Below are positions 33,650-40,684 of a stretch of DNA of 48,628 bases, piece by piece. Position 1 is the first letter of the stretch. Each line of letters opens with the position of its first letter. The notes below the pieces were generated by a model. The model was not told where the DNA came from. It did no database searches and saw only the letters and a list, made by a program, of their open reading frames with translations. This DNA is from an uncultured Alcaligenaceae bacterium. GTDB lineage: Bacteria; Pseudomonadota; Gammaproteobacteria; Burkholderiales; Burkholderiaceae_B. A program made the position numbers and the translations under genes. The stretch is from the NCBI GenBank assembly GCA_937952975.1, contig CALFXX010000162.1, positions 1 through 48,628 of the forward strand, in the 5' to 3' direction.

Positions 33650-34840
33650 ATGTCTGACCCCCAGCCGTTGTCTTTGACCCCTACCGAGCGTCGCACCAGT
33701 TTTGCGCTGGCCGGCTTGTTTGCGGCGCGTATGCTGGGCTTGTTTTTGCTGCTGCCGGTGTTCTCGGTGGCAGCCCTGGGTCTGGCCGGCGGCGATGATC
33801 CAGCGCGGGTGGGGTTGGCCTTAGGGATGTATGGTTTGACCCAGGCCTGTATGCAAATCCCGTTTGGCCTGGCCTCTGATCGCTGGGGCCGCCGACCCGT
33901 GGTGTTAATCGGGTTGTTGTTATTTGTGGCGGGTAGTGTGATTTGTGCACTGTCGAACGATATTTTTTGGATCACGATTGGGCGGGCGGTTCAGGGCTCG
34001 GGGGCGATCTCTGCGGCCGTGACCGCTTGGTTGGCGGACGCCACCCGCCCCGAAGTGCGTACTCGGGCGATGGCGATGGTGGGCGGCTCGATCGGTTTGT
34101 CGTTTGCACTTGCCTTGGTCTTGGCTCCCTTGATTGTGGGCGCAGGTGGCTTGGCAGGTTTGTTCTGGAGCATCGCGTTGCTAGGGGTGGTGTGCCTGGC
34201 AGTGGCTCGGTTTGTGGTGCCGGTCGTACCGCTCGCAGCTAAGCCTGTGCAGCCTGCTCGACCTATGCAAGTGCTTACTCACATCGATTTGTTGCGTTTG
34301 AATTTTGGGGTGTTTTGTCTACATCTGATTCAAGTGGCGATGTTTGTGGTGGTGCCGCCTTTGTTTATTAAGCTTGGCGGCTTGGGCTCAGCCGAGCTCT
34401 GGAGGGTTTACCTGCCCGTGATTTTTGGGTCATTTATTTTCATGGTGCCCCTGATTTTTGTGGCTGAAAAGAAGCGTGCGCATCGTGCGATGCTGCGTTT
34501 AGCTGTTGCGGGCTTGGTGGTGGTGTTCGCGTTGTTGCCAGTAGCGAGCCAAGGTTTTTATCTGTTAGCGGTAGGGCTGACGGCGTTTTTTGTGATGTTT
34601 AACGTACTCGAGGCGCTGCAACCCTCGTTGGTGTCTCGCGTGGCACCGCCCGAGCTCAAGGGCTTGGCGCTAGGGTTTTACAACACAGCTCAAGCCGCCG
34701 GCTTGTTTTTGGGCGGCAGCCTGGGCGGCGCGCTCGTGGTGTGGGGCGGCGCTAGCGCTGTATTTTGGGCCGCCTGTGCCTTATCAGCGCTTTGGCTGTT
34801 GGTCACCTGGGGCTTACGCCCCCTTGGCGCTAAACATTAG
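33650..34840 (+). CDS. MFS transporter (YajR-like)
   Basis: This is a 396-residue major facilitator superfamily carrier starting at the ATG at 33650 (a TTG one codon earlier is also in frame). It has about twelve helices. The motif-A loop reads GLASDRWGRRPVVLIG (about residues 66-82), followed by the GRAVQGSGAISAAVTAWLAD segment. It resembles YajR-type efflux carriers of proton-linked type. The C-terminus lacks the extra YajR soluble domain. It is divergent from uvrA (118-base gap) and its end overlaps the Bug gene by 4 bases. Confidence 0.88.
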   Translation: MSDPQPLSLTPTERRTSFALAGLFAARMLGLFLLLPVFSVAALGLAGGDDPARVGLALGMYGLTQACMQIPFGLASDRWGRRPVVLIGLLLFVAGSVICALSNDIFWITIGRAVQGSGAISAAVTAWLADATRPEVRTRAMAMVGGSIGLSFALALVLAPLIVGAGGLAGLFWSIALLGVVCLAVARFVVPVVPLAAKPVQPARPMQVLTHIDLLRLNFGVFCLHLIQVAMFVVVPPLFIKLGGLGSAELWRVYLPVIFGSFIFMVPLIFVAEKKRAHRAMLRLAVAGLVVVFALLPVASQGFYLLAVGLTAFFVMFNVLEALQPSLVSRVAPPELKGLALGFYNTAQAAGLFLGGSLGGALVVWGGASAVFWAACALSALWLLVTWGLRPLGAKH

Positions 34841-35814
34841 TCAGCTTGAATCCCTGACGCCTGAACAACCTTGCTCCAACGCTCAAGATCCTGGGTTAAA
34901 TAAGCCCTGAATTCTGCCGGCGAATCACCGCTTGGCGTAGCGCCTAAATCCTTCATTCGCTTGATCACTTCGGGTTGTTTGAGGGCGATGTTCATCGCCG
35001 CGTTGAGCTTATTGACGATGGCCTCGGGTGTGCCGGCGGGTGCCAATAACCCGACCCAGGGCGCAGTCAGCTCAAAATCTTTGTAACCCGACTCATCCAT
35101 CGTAGGCACGCCCGGAAACTCTGGCATAGGTTTGCTCGTGCCAACGGCTAAGATCTTTAAACGCTTATCGGCCACCATATTGGCAATGCCAATCATTGGG
35201 TAAAACATAAACGACACGCGCCCTGCCATGACTTCAGTCAGCGCCGGTGCATTGCCACGAAACGGCACGTGCAGCATTTTGACCCCCGCCGTCGTGGCCG
35301 TTAAAGCACCCGCCAAATGGGCTGAACCACCATTGCCCGCCGAGCCGTAGCTAATGCTGTCTGGGCTTTTTTTGGCGGCTGCCACTAAATCCGCAACGGA
35401 CTTGTAAGGCGAATCAGGCGCGGTCACCACGACCAGCGGCAACACCGCAGCTAAAGAAATAGGCGCAAAATTTTCTAATGGGTCGTATTCAGCCTTCTCT
35501 TTAAGCAGCACACGATTGACGTTATGCGACAGCGACGCAAATAAAAGTGTGTAGCCGTCAGGGTTCGCCTTGGCAACCTCTTTGGTGGCGATCAGCGAAT
35601 TCGCGCCGGTGCGGTTTTCGACCACCATCGATTGCCCAAGCGTGCCCGACATGTGTTGCGTCACAATCCGACCAATCACATCAGCGGGCCCACCGGCCGC
35701 AAAGCCCACTAAAACTTTGATGTTTTGATTGGGATAGGCTGTGGTTTGCGCTTTAGTCGAGGCACTGAAGGCAAAAAATAAACTCAGTAAAAGGGCAGCG
35801 CTTGTTTTTTTCAT
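34837..35814 (-). CDS. Tripartite tricarboxylate transporter substrate-binding protein (Bug family)
   Basis: Bug proteins are periplasmic solute receptors, very numerous in Bordetella-like betaproteobacteria. They bind carboxylates and often work with TctAB permeases or as sensors. The 325-residue protein has a Sec signal peptide (cleavage near STKAQ) and then YPNQNIKVLVGFAAGGPADVIGR, VVENRTGANSLIA, ANPDGYTLLFAS, SISYGSAGNGGSAHLAG, and PEFPGVPTMDESGYKDFE. No TctA/TctB genes lie nearby. It is the second gene of a minus-strand pair behind the TauD-like dioxygenase. Confidence 0.93.
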   Translation of the reverse strand: MKKTSAALLLSLFFAFSASTKAQTTAYPNQNIKVLVGFAAGGPADVIGRIVTQHMSGTLGQSMVVENRTGANSLIATKEVAKANPDGYTLLFASLSHNVNRVLLKEKAEYDPLENFAPISLAAVLPLVVVTAPDSPYKSVADLVAAAKKSPDSISYGSAGNGGSAHLAGALTATTAGVKMLHVPFRGNAPALTEVMAGRVSFMFYPMIGIANMVADKRLKILAVGTSKPMPEFPGVPTMDESGYKDFELTAPWVGLLAPAGTPEAIVNKLNAAMNIALKQPEVIKRMKDLGATPSGDSPAEFRAYLTQDLERWSKVVQASGIQAD

Positions 35815-35899
35815 TATTTTCTACCACCAGTCAGCTGTTCAAAGGCGAAAGTATGCCAATCTAATACTCAGGGTGTCAGTTTCATCCTTCACGAGCGAT

Positions 35900-35931
35900 C
35901 ACACAAAACCGCCACCAGGCTTGCGCCTGGT
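35900..35931 (-). terminator. Hairpin between the TauD-like and Bug genes
   Basis: ACCAGGC (35914-35920) and GCCTGGT (35925-35931) form a 7-bp stem with a 4-base loop 16 bases past the dioxygenase stop. Read on the minus strand it is followed by GGCGGTTTTGTG, a weak T-run, so partial termination between the two genes is plausible. Confidence 0.45.
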
Positions 35932-35947
35932 TTATCCAGCAAAATCT

Positions 35948-36826
35948 TTAAGCTGCCATCGGAAAATATCGGTCTGCCATCACCTGACAACGCTTGATAA
36001 AGCGATATTCATCGGGGGCGTAGTCAGCAACAGCATTATGGATGGTGCCCATGTTGTCCCACATCAGCACGTCGCCGACCGTCCAGAGGTGACGATAGCG
36101 AAACTGAGGCTGCAACTGATGCTCGAACAAAAAGTTCAGGATCTCGTCACTTTCTTTTTCGGGAAGCTCGTTAATGCGCATCGCATAGCCAGGGTTGGCA
36201 TACAAAATCTTTTCGCCCGTAATCGGGTGCGTCAAAAAGATGGGGTGAGAAACAGGTGGTTTAGCCTTTAACTGCGCTTCAGTGAGCGGTGGGCGTGTGC
36301 AGCCCGGCTGCTTGCGCATGTTTTCCCAAAACTTATTGAAGTCGTGCAGTACGGTCATACCGTCGAGTTTCTTTTTCAGCTCTTCTGGCAGCGCAACGTA
36401 GGCGGCCCGCATGTTTGAAAACTCGGTGTTGCCCAGTGGCTTGCCATCGCGGTGTGGGATTTCAATGCCGTACAGCACGTTGGTAAACGCGATCATCTTG
36501 CTGTAAGACATATCGGTATGCCAGTCTTGCCCTGCGTCAGCCAGCCCCAAGGGTTTGCCGTCGACTTTTTTGTTCGACAAAATCATCACCTCGGGGATCC
36601 CGGGCTCTTGATACATATTGGCCACGTTGACCTCAAGCGTGCCAAAGGTGCTACTGAAATTTTTGAGCTGAGTCGAAGTCAGGGTTTGTTTTGAAAACCA
36701 CAAGACGCCGTATTTGCCCAGCAGGCCTTCAATGGTTTTGTATTGTTCGTTTGACAAGGGCTGCGAAAGGTCGATATTGTCGACGCGGGCGCCGAGGCCT
36801 TGTCCGCTTGGGGTCGCTTGAATCAT
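35948..36826 (-). CDS. TauD/TfdA family Fe(II)/2-oxoglutarate dioxygenase
   Basis: This is a 292-residue alpha-ketoglutarate-dependent dioxygenase. The iron facial triad is visible as His103-x-Asp105 (WHTDMSY) and His263 (NMGTIHNA), and the 2-oxoglutarate arginine lies in DEYRFIKR (residues about 272-279). The family includes taurine, sulfonate, 2,4-D and carnitine-type oxygenases, and the substrate cannot be decided. The Bug receptor downstream on the same strand suggests uptake of a related carboxylate or sulfonate. The ATG at 36826 begins MIQATPSGQGLGARV, typical for the group. Confidence 0.92.
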   Translation of the reverse strand: MIQATPSGQGLGARVDNIDLSQPLSNEQYKTIEGLLGKYGVLWFSKQTLTSTQLKNFSSTFGTLEVNVANMYQEPGIPEVMILSNKKVDGKPLGLADAGQDWHTDMSYSKMIAFTNVLYGIEIPHRDGKPLGNTEFSNMRAAYVALPEELKKKLDGMTVLHDFNKFWENMRKQPGCTRPPLTEAQLKAKPPVSHPIFLTHPITGEKILYANPGYAMRINELPEKESDEILNFLFEHQLQPQFRYRHLWTVGDVLMWDNMGTIHNAVADYAPDEYRFIKRCQVMADRYFPMAA

Positions 36827-37052
36827 GGGTCTATCCGTTTTTATGAGTTTTAAACCGTCTCAAATAATATACTCTGTTGAGTGGTGGGATTGTGCTTAGG
36901 CGCGGCCGCGGGCGGTTTTTAAGCCAAATCCTGCCGTAAACTGTCAGCCATGCGTAGTTTTGCGTCTAGCACTGACACGTCGTCAGGCTCATGATGGCGC
37001 TTGGTACGGGCCCGCTCGGGCATCGATGAATAAAGTTTTTAAGGAGCTTGGC

Positions 37053-37535
37053 ATGGCCTCGGTCAACAAAGTAATTTTGATGGGTAATCTTGGACGCGAC
37101 CCCGAGGTGCGTTACAGCCCTGACGGTGCGGCTGTGTGTAACGTATCGATTGCAACCACCAGCAGCTGGAAAGATAAAAATTCGGGCGAGCGCCGCGAAG
37201 AAACCGAATGGCATCGCGTGGTGTTTTACAACCGCTTAGCCGAAATCGCTGGCGAATATTTGAAGAAAGGGCGCCCTGTTTACGTTGAGGGTCGTATCAA
37301 AACCCGCAAATGGCAAAACAAAGAAGGCGTTGATCAATACACCACCGAGGTCGTGGCTGACAACATGCAGTTGCTTGGCGGTCGCGATGGTGGTGAGGGT
37401 GGTGGATCGGGTGGTAACGATGGCGGTTCAAGTGCGCCACGCCCAGCAGCTCGCACTCAACAAGCCGCGCGCCCGGCCGCGCCCGTCGCGGGTGGTGCCA
37501 ACTTGTCTGACATGGATGACGATATTCCGTTTTGA
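37053..37535 (+). CDS. ssb: Single-stranded DNA-binding protein
   Basis: SSB coats single-stranded DNA in replication and repair. With the ATG at 37053 (AAGGAG 6 bases upstream) the protein has 160 residues and begins MASVNKVILMGNLGRDPEVRY. An OB fold spans about residues 1-110 (with SWKDKNSGERREETEWHRV and EGRIKTRKW), then a Gly/Ala/Pro-rich linker, and the conserved acidic tip DMDDDIPF that recruits partner proteins. A terminator follows directly. uvrA, an MFS gene and ssb form a common Burkholderiales order, with two extra genes between here. Confidence 0.96.
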   Translation: MASVNKVILMGNLGRDPEVRYSPDGAAVCNVSIATTSSWKDKNSGERREETEWHRVVFYNRLAEIAGEYLKKGRPVYVEGRIKTRKWQNKEGVDQYTTEVVADNMQLLGGRDGGEGGGSGGNDGGSSAPRPAARTQQAARPAAPVAGGANLSDMDDDIPF

Positions 37536-37553
37536 CCAACAACCACAGAGTTG

Positions 37554-37590
37554 ACCCCAGCCTGCCAGATCGGTGTGCTGGGGTTTTTTT
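37554..37590 (+). terminator. Rho-independent terminator after ssb
   Basis: ACCCCAGC (37554-37561) pairs with GCTGGGGT (37577-37584) over 8 bp with a 15-base loop and is followed by seven T (37584-37590). It is a strong intrinsic terminator that isolates ssb from the dehydrogenase gene. Confidence 0.9.
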
Positions 37591-37609
37591 ATACATATCA
37601 GGAGACATC

Positions 37610-38389
37610 ATGGATTTAGGAATTCGCGGCCGCAAGGCCATCGTTTGTGCGTCGAGCAAGGGCTTGGGCTTGGCCTGTGCGCAACAGTTGGCGCGTGAAG
37701 GCGTCGATTTGGTCATGCTGGCACGCGGGCAAGAAGCGCTCGAGGCGGCGGCGCAAAGTATTCGTGCCGAAACAGGGGTGAAGGTCACCACCATCGCCAC
37801 CGACATCACCACGCCTGAAGGCCGTGCCAAGGTGTTGGCGATTTGCCCAGATCCAGACATCCTGATCACCAACGCGGGTGGCCCTAAGCCTGGTAATTTT
37901 CGTGAATGGAGCCGCGAAGACTGGCTCGCTGCCGTTGACGCCAACATGATCACGCCAATTGAAATGATCCGTGCCACAGTCGACAAAATGATCGAGCGCA
38001 AGTTTGGCCGAATCGTCAATATCACCTCGATGTCGGTTAAGCACCCGGTTGAGCATCTTGGTTTATCGAACGGTGCACGCGCAGGTTTGACGGGTTTTAT
38101 TGCGGGGTTGTCACGCCAGACGGTGAAGCACAACGTCACGATTAATAACTTGTTACCCGGCCCCTTTGCGACCGATCGTCTGCTGCAAACCACCGCAAAA
38201 CTTGCCCAAGACAACGGCAAAAGTCTCGACGAATTTATGGCGCAACGTCAAACAACAGTTCCTGCAGGCCGTTTTGGCGACCCCGCCGAATTTGGCCAAG
38301 CCTGTGCGTTTTTGTGTAGCGCGGGCGCCGGGTTTATGACCGGGCAAAACCTGTTGCTAGACGGCGGGATTTATCCCGGCACGCTTTAA
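37610..38389 (+). CDS. SDR family oxidoreductase
   Basis: This is a 259-residue short-chain dehydrogenase/reductase. The preferred ATG at 37610 has CAGGAG 7 bases upstream. The Rossmann start is CASSKGLGLACAQQLA (TGxxxGxG-type loop, residues about 14-30), followed by TNAGGPKPG in place of the NNAG motif, and then a divergent catalytic segment: ITSMSVKHPVEHLGLSNGARAG, where Ser and Asn replace the usual YxxxK spacing. This pattern is typical of the SDR subgroup annotated as 3-oxoacyl-ACP reductase homologues with a GGPxPG motif. The substrate is unknown. It ends with GQNLLLDGGIYPG. Confidence 0.9.
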   Translation: MDLGIRGRKAIVCASSKGLGLACAQQLAREGVDLVMLARGQEALEAAAQSIRAETGVKVTTIATDITTPEGRAKVLAICPDPDILITNAGGPKPGNFREWSREDWLAAVDANMITPIEMIRATVDKMIERKFGRIVNITSMSVKHPVEHLGLSNGARAGLTGFIAGLSRQTVKHNVTINNLLPGPFATDRLLQTTAKLAQDNGKSLDEFMAQRQTTVPAGRFGDPAEFGQACAFLCSAGAGFMTGQNLLLDGGIYPGTL

Positions 38390-38505
38390 GGGCAGCGTCG
38401 CGAGCACCCTGTATCCAGAAGGTGCTTTGAACTAAGCGCTGCGAGTATCCGAGTTAGATAGTGCTTTGACGTACCTCACATGGCGCGTGAGCGATTTAGA
38501 GTTGG

Positions 38506-39678
38506 TCATGTGCGTAGTTTTTCAGCTAAGGCATGCAAGCTAATTGCTTGCGCGCCTTGGCGCAGCGGTATGACTTCGCTGCCTGGATAGACGACGTAGC
38601 GTTGTTCAATCTTTAGATCGTCACAAGCGGTGCTAAAACCTTTTTCTGGGCTAGGTGTCAACGAGCGTTTCACCTCGATGGCGATTTCGGGTTTACCCCC
38701 CTTTTCAAAAATCAGATCGATTTCTGCGCCGCCTTGCGAGCGATAAAAATAAGGCGTGCGGCGGTCGTCCGCAGAGACGACGAGGCTTTCGATACAGTGC
38801 CCCTCATAACTGAGCCCGCACACGGGATGCCCTAATAAATCATCAAGCGTTTCGAGTGATAGTAGCGCGTGCAAAATCCCGCTGTCGCGCACATAGACTT
38901 TGGGTGATTTGACCAAGCGCTTGCCGACGTTGCCGCTAAACGGGGCGAGTCGGCGTAACAACTGCAGATCAACCAATAAGTCGATGTAACGATCAACGGT
39001 GGGGTTGGCCACCCCTAAGGCGCTTGCGATGCGCGACTGATTCAGCATGCCGCCCTGTTGGTGAGCGATCATGGTCCATAGCCGAGCGATTGTTTGAGCG
39101 GGCATTCGCGGTGCAAACATTGGTACATCGCGCTCGAGATAGCTGCGAATGAAATCGCGCCGCCATGTCATGCTGACCACGTCATCGGGTGCTAGCAGGC
39201 TTTCTGGAAAGCCGCCTCGTAGCCAAAGGGTGGGCTCGTTGATTTGCGCGGTGTATGCCTCGCCGATATCGAGCGGTGCAATGTCTAGATAGGCTACGCG
39301 CCCGGCGAGCGTTTCACTTGATTGCTGCATGAGGTCGAGTGCGGCGGAGCCAAGCAGTAAAAACTGCCCATTTCGTTGACCTGCTCGACGGCGTTCATCA
39401 ATAATGCCGCGCAAGATTTCGAATACCCCTGGCAGGCGATGGATTTCATCCAGAATGATGAGCTTATTGCCCTGTGCACGGAGGTAGGCATCCGCTTCTT
39501 GCATTTTGTTGCGATCGGTGGGGCGTTCAAGATCTAGGTAAATTGAGCCAGTGGGCCAATCTTGTGCGATCTGGCGGGCAAGCGTGGTTTTGCCGACTTG
39601 ACGGGGCCCAAGTAGTACGACGGCAGGCGTATGTGCGAGCCGCTGGCGAACGATTGTCTCTGTTTGACGGGGTATCAT
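38506..39678 (-). CDS. AAA+ ATPase with DUF4143 domain
   Basis: This is a 390-residue ATPase of the AAA_14/DUF4143 type, a widespread accessory family of uncertain function. It has Walker A GPRQVGKT (residues 24-31), Walker B KLIILDEIH (about 72-80), sensor-like FLLLGSAALDLM, and the central LDIAPLDIGEAY. A winged-helix part (NQSRIASALGVANPTVDRYIDLL) and the DUF4143 nuclease-like end follow, with SQGGAEIDLIFEKGGKPEIAIEVKRS, a PD-(D/E)xK-like E-x-K core. The ATG touches a 37-base palindrome directly upstream, so the message may be leaderless or hairpin-controlled. No partner gene is adjacent. Confidence 0.9.
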   Translation of the reverse strand: MIPRQTETIVRQRLAHTPAVVLLGPRQVGKTTLARQIAQDWPTGSIYLDLERPTDRNKMQEADAYLRAQGNKLIILDEIHRLPGVFEILRGIIDERRRAGQRNGQFLLLGSAALDLMQQSSETLAGRVAYLDIAPLDIGEAYTAQINEPTLWLRGGFPESLLAPDDVVSMTWRRDFIRSYLERDVPMFAPRMPAQTIARLWTMIAHQQGGMLNQSRIASALGVANPTVDRYIDLLVDLQLLRRLAPFSGNVGKRLVKSPKVYVRDSGILHALLSLETLDDLLGHPVCGLSYEGHCIESLVVSADDRRTPYFYRSQGGAEIDLIFEKGGKPEIAIEVKRSLTPSPEKGFSTACDDLKIEQRYVVYPGSEVIPLRQGAQAISLHALAEKLRT

Positions 39679-39715
39679 CCTGCCAATTTTAACACCTGAC
39701 GTTAAATTTGGCAGG
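39679..39715. promoter_or_regulatory. Near-perfect 15-bp inverted repeat abutting the ATPase start codon
   Basis: CCTGCCAATTTTAAC (39679-39693) and GTTAAATTTGGCAGG (39701-39715) are inverted copies with one mismatch, separated by 7 bases. The repeat begins immediately beside the start codon of the minus-strand ATPase gene (39676-39678). It could be an operator, a leader hairpin that includes the only Shine-Dalgarno-like AGG, or the binding site of the protein itself. The convergent spacing makes a plain terminator for another gene unlikely. Confidence 0.6.
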
Positions 39716-39728
39716 TTAAACGGCGTTT

Positions 39729-40547
39729 TTAGCTAAAAGCGATGCTATCCATGGCCAGCATGCTGTACATCACTTCGCGGCTTAAATAGTGCGGGGTGGC
39801 GTTGGCACCTGCTGCGCCGACGGCAAAAAACAGGGGCAAAAAGTGGTCGTCGCTGGGATGGGCGCGCTTGGCCGAGGGAGCTTGTTCTGCGTAGTTGAGC
39901 AAAGCCGCAGTGTCGCCTTTGGTCAGTGCGGCCTCTATCCAGCGGCTAAACGCATCCACATACGGATCGGGCTTGCGCTCGCCACCAAAAAACTCTGACA
40001 GATTGTGGGTCATGCTGCCCGAGCCGATCAGCAAAATCCCCTGTTCGCGCAGCGGTTGCAGTGCTTCGCCTAGTTTCAAGACCTGTTCGGGGCCCCAACC
40101 AATAGGCAGCGAGACCTGCACAACTGGGATCTCAGCCTCAGGAAACAAATGCATCAGTGGCACCCAAACCCCGTGATCGAGCGGTCGGTCTGGGTCTTGG
40201 ACAGGATTCAAGCCTACATCGTTAAGCAATGCCTGAACGCGGTCTGACAGTGCGACATCGCCTTGGGCCGGATATTGCAGCTCGTAGAGTGCGGGCGGAA
40301 AGCCCCCGAAGTCGTGATACGTCTTGGGGGTTGGGTTTCGCATGACTGTTAGACGGTCGGTCATCCAGTGGGGCGACAGCATCACAATCCCCTTAGGCGC
40401 GTGCTCAGCCAGCAGCTCTTTGCCATAGGCCGTTAAGGCGGGGCCCGACGTACCAGGCGAGAACGCAAAAAGCGGTGCGCCGTGAGAGATAAACAACACC
40501 GGCGCTAAAGAAGGCTTGGCCATCGTTGATAGTTGGATCGTGGGCAT
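39729..40547 (-). CDS. ygiD: 4,5-DOPA dioxygenase extradiol-like protein (YgiD family)
   Basis: This is a class III extradiol dioxygenase homologue. The family opens the ring of catechols such as L-DOPA, using Fe(II) or Zn(II). Metal-ligand histidines are seen in FISHGAPLFA, LSPHWMTD, LDHGVWVPL and SMTHNLSEFF, with HPSDDHFLPLFFAVGA near the end. I chose the ATG at 40547 (272 residues); ATG 40523 gives MAKPSLAPVLFISHG, closer to the E. coli start, and a TTG at 40616 would add 23 unlikely residues. It is divergent from the IlvD-type gene. Confidence 0.9.
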   Translation of the reverse strand: MPTIQLSTMAKPSLAPVLFISHGAPLFAFSPGTSGPALTAYGKELLAEHAPKGIVMLSPHWMTDRLTVMRNPTPKTYHDFGGFPPALYELQYPAQGDVALSDRVQALLNDVGLNPVQDPDRPLDHGVWVPLMHLFPEAEIPVVQVSLPIGWGPEQVLKLGEALQPLREQGILLIGSGSMTHNLSEFFGGERKPDPYVDAFSRWIEAALTKGDTAALLNYAEQAPSAKRAHPSDDHFLPLFFAVGAAGANATPHYLSREVMYSMLAMDSIAFS

Positions 40548-40684
40548 GGTCGGCGACGTTGTTATTTCTGAGGGCTTTGTGTGATGTGCTTTGCCGTTTT
40601 TATCAAATGAGGGCAATAGATCAAATTACAAGCTTATCCAAAAGAGGCTACCATTTTGCATCGTTCACAATTTCAGGTGCTTTT

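Noticed and set aside
38390..38505. Repeated GTGCTTTGA in the gap after the SDR gene, as a mobile-element scar
   Set aside because: The repeat is only 9 bases and lacks inverted ends or target duplications; chance is sufficient.
40526..40684. N-terminal extension of the IlvD-type gene upstream of 40685
   Set aside because: It would overlap the divergent YgiD gene start, and the family begins near the ATG at 40685.
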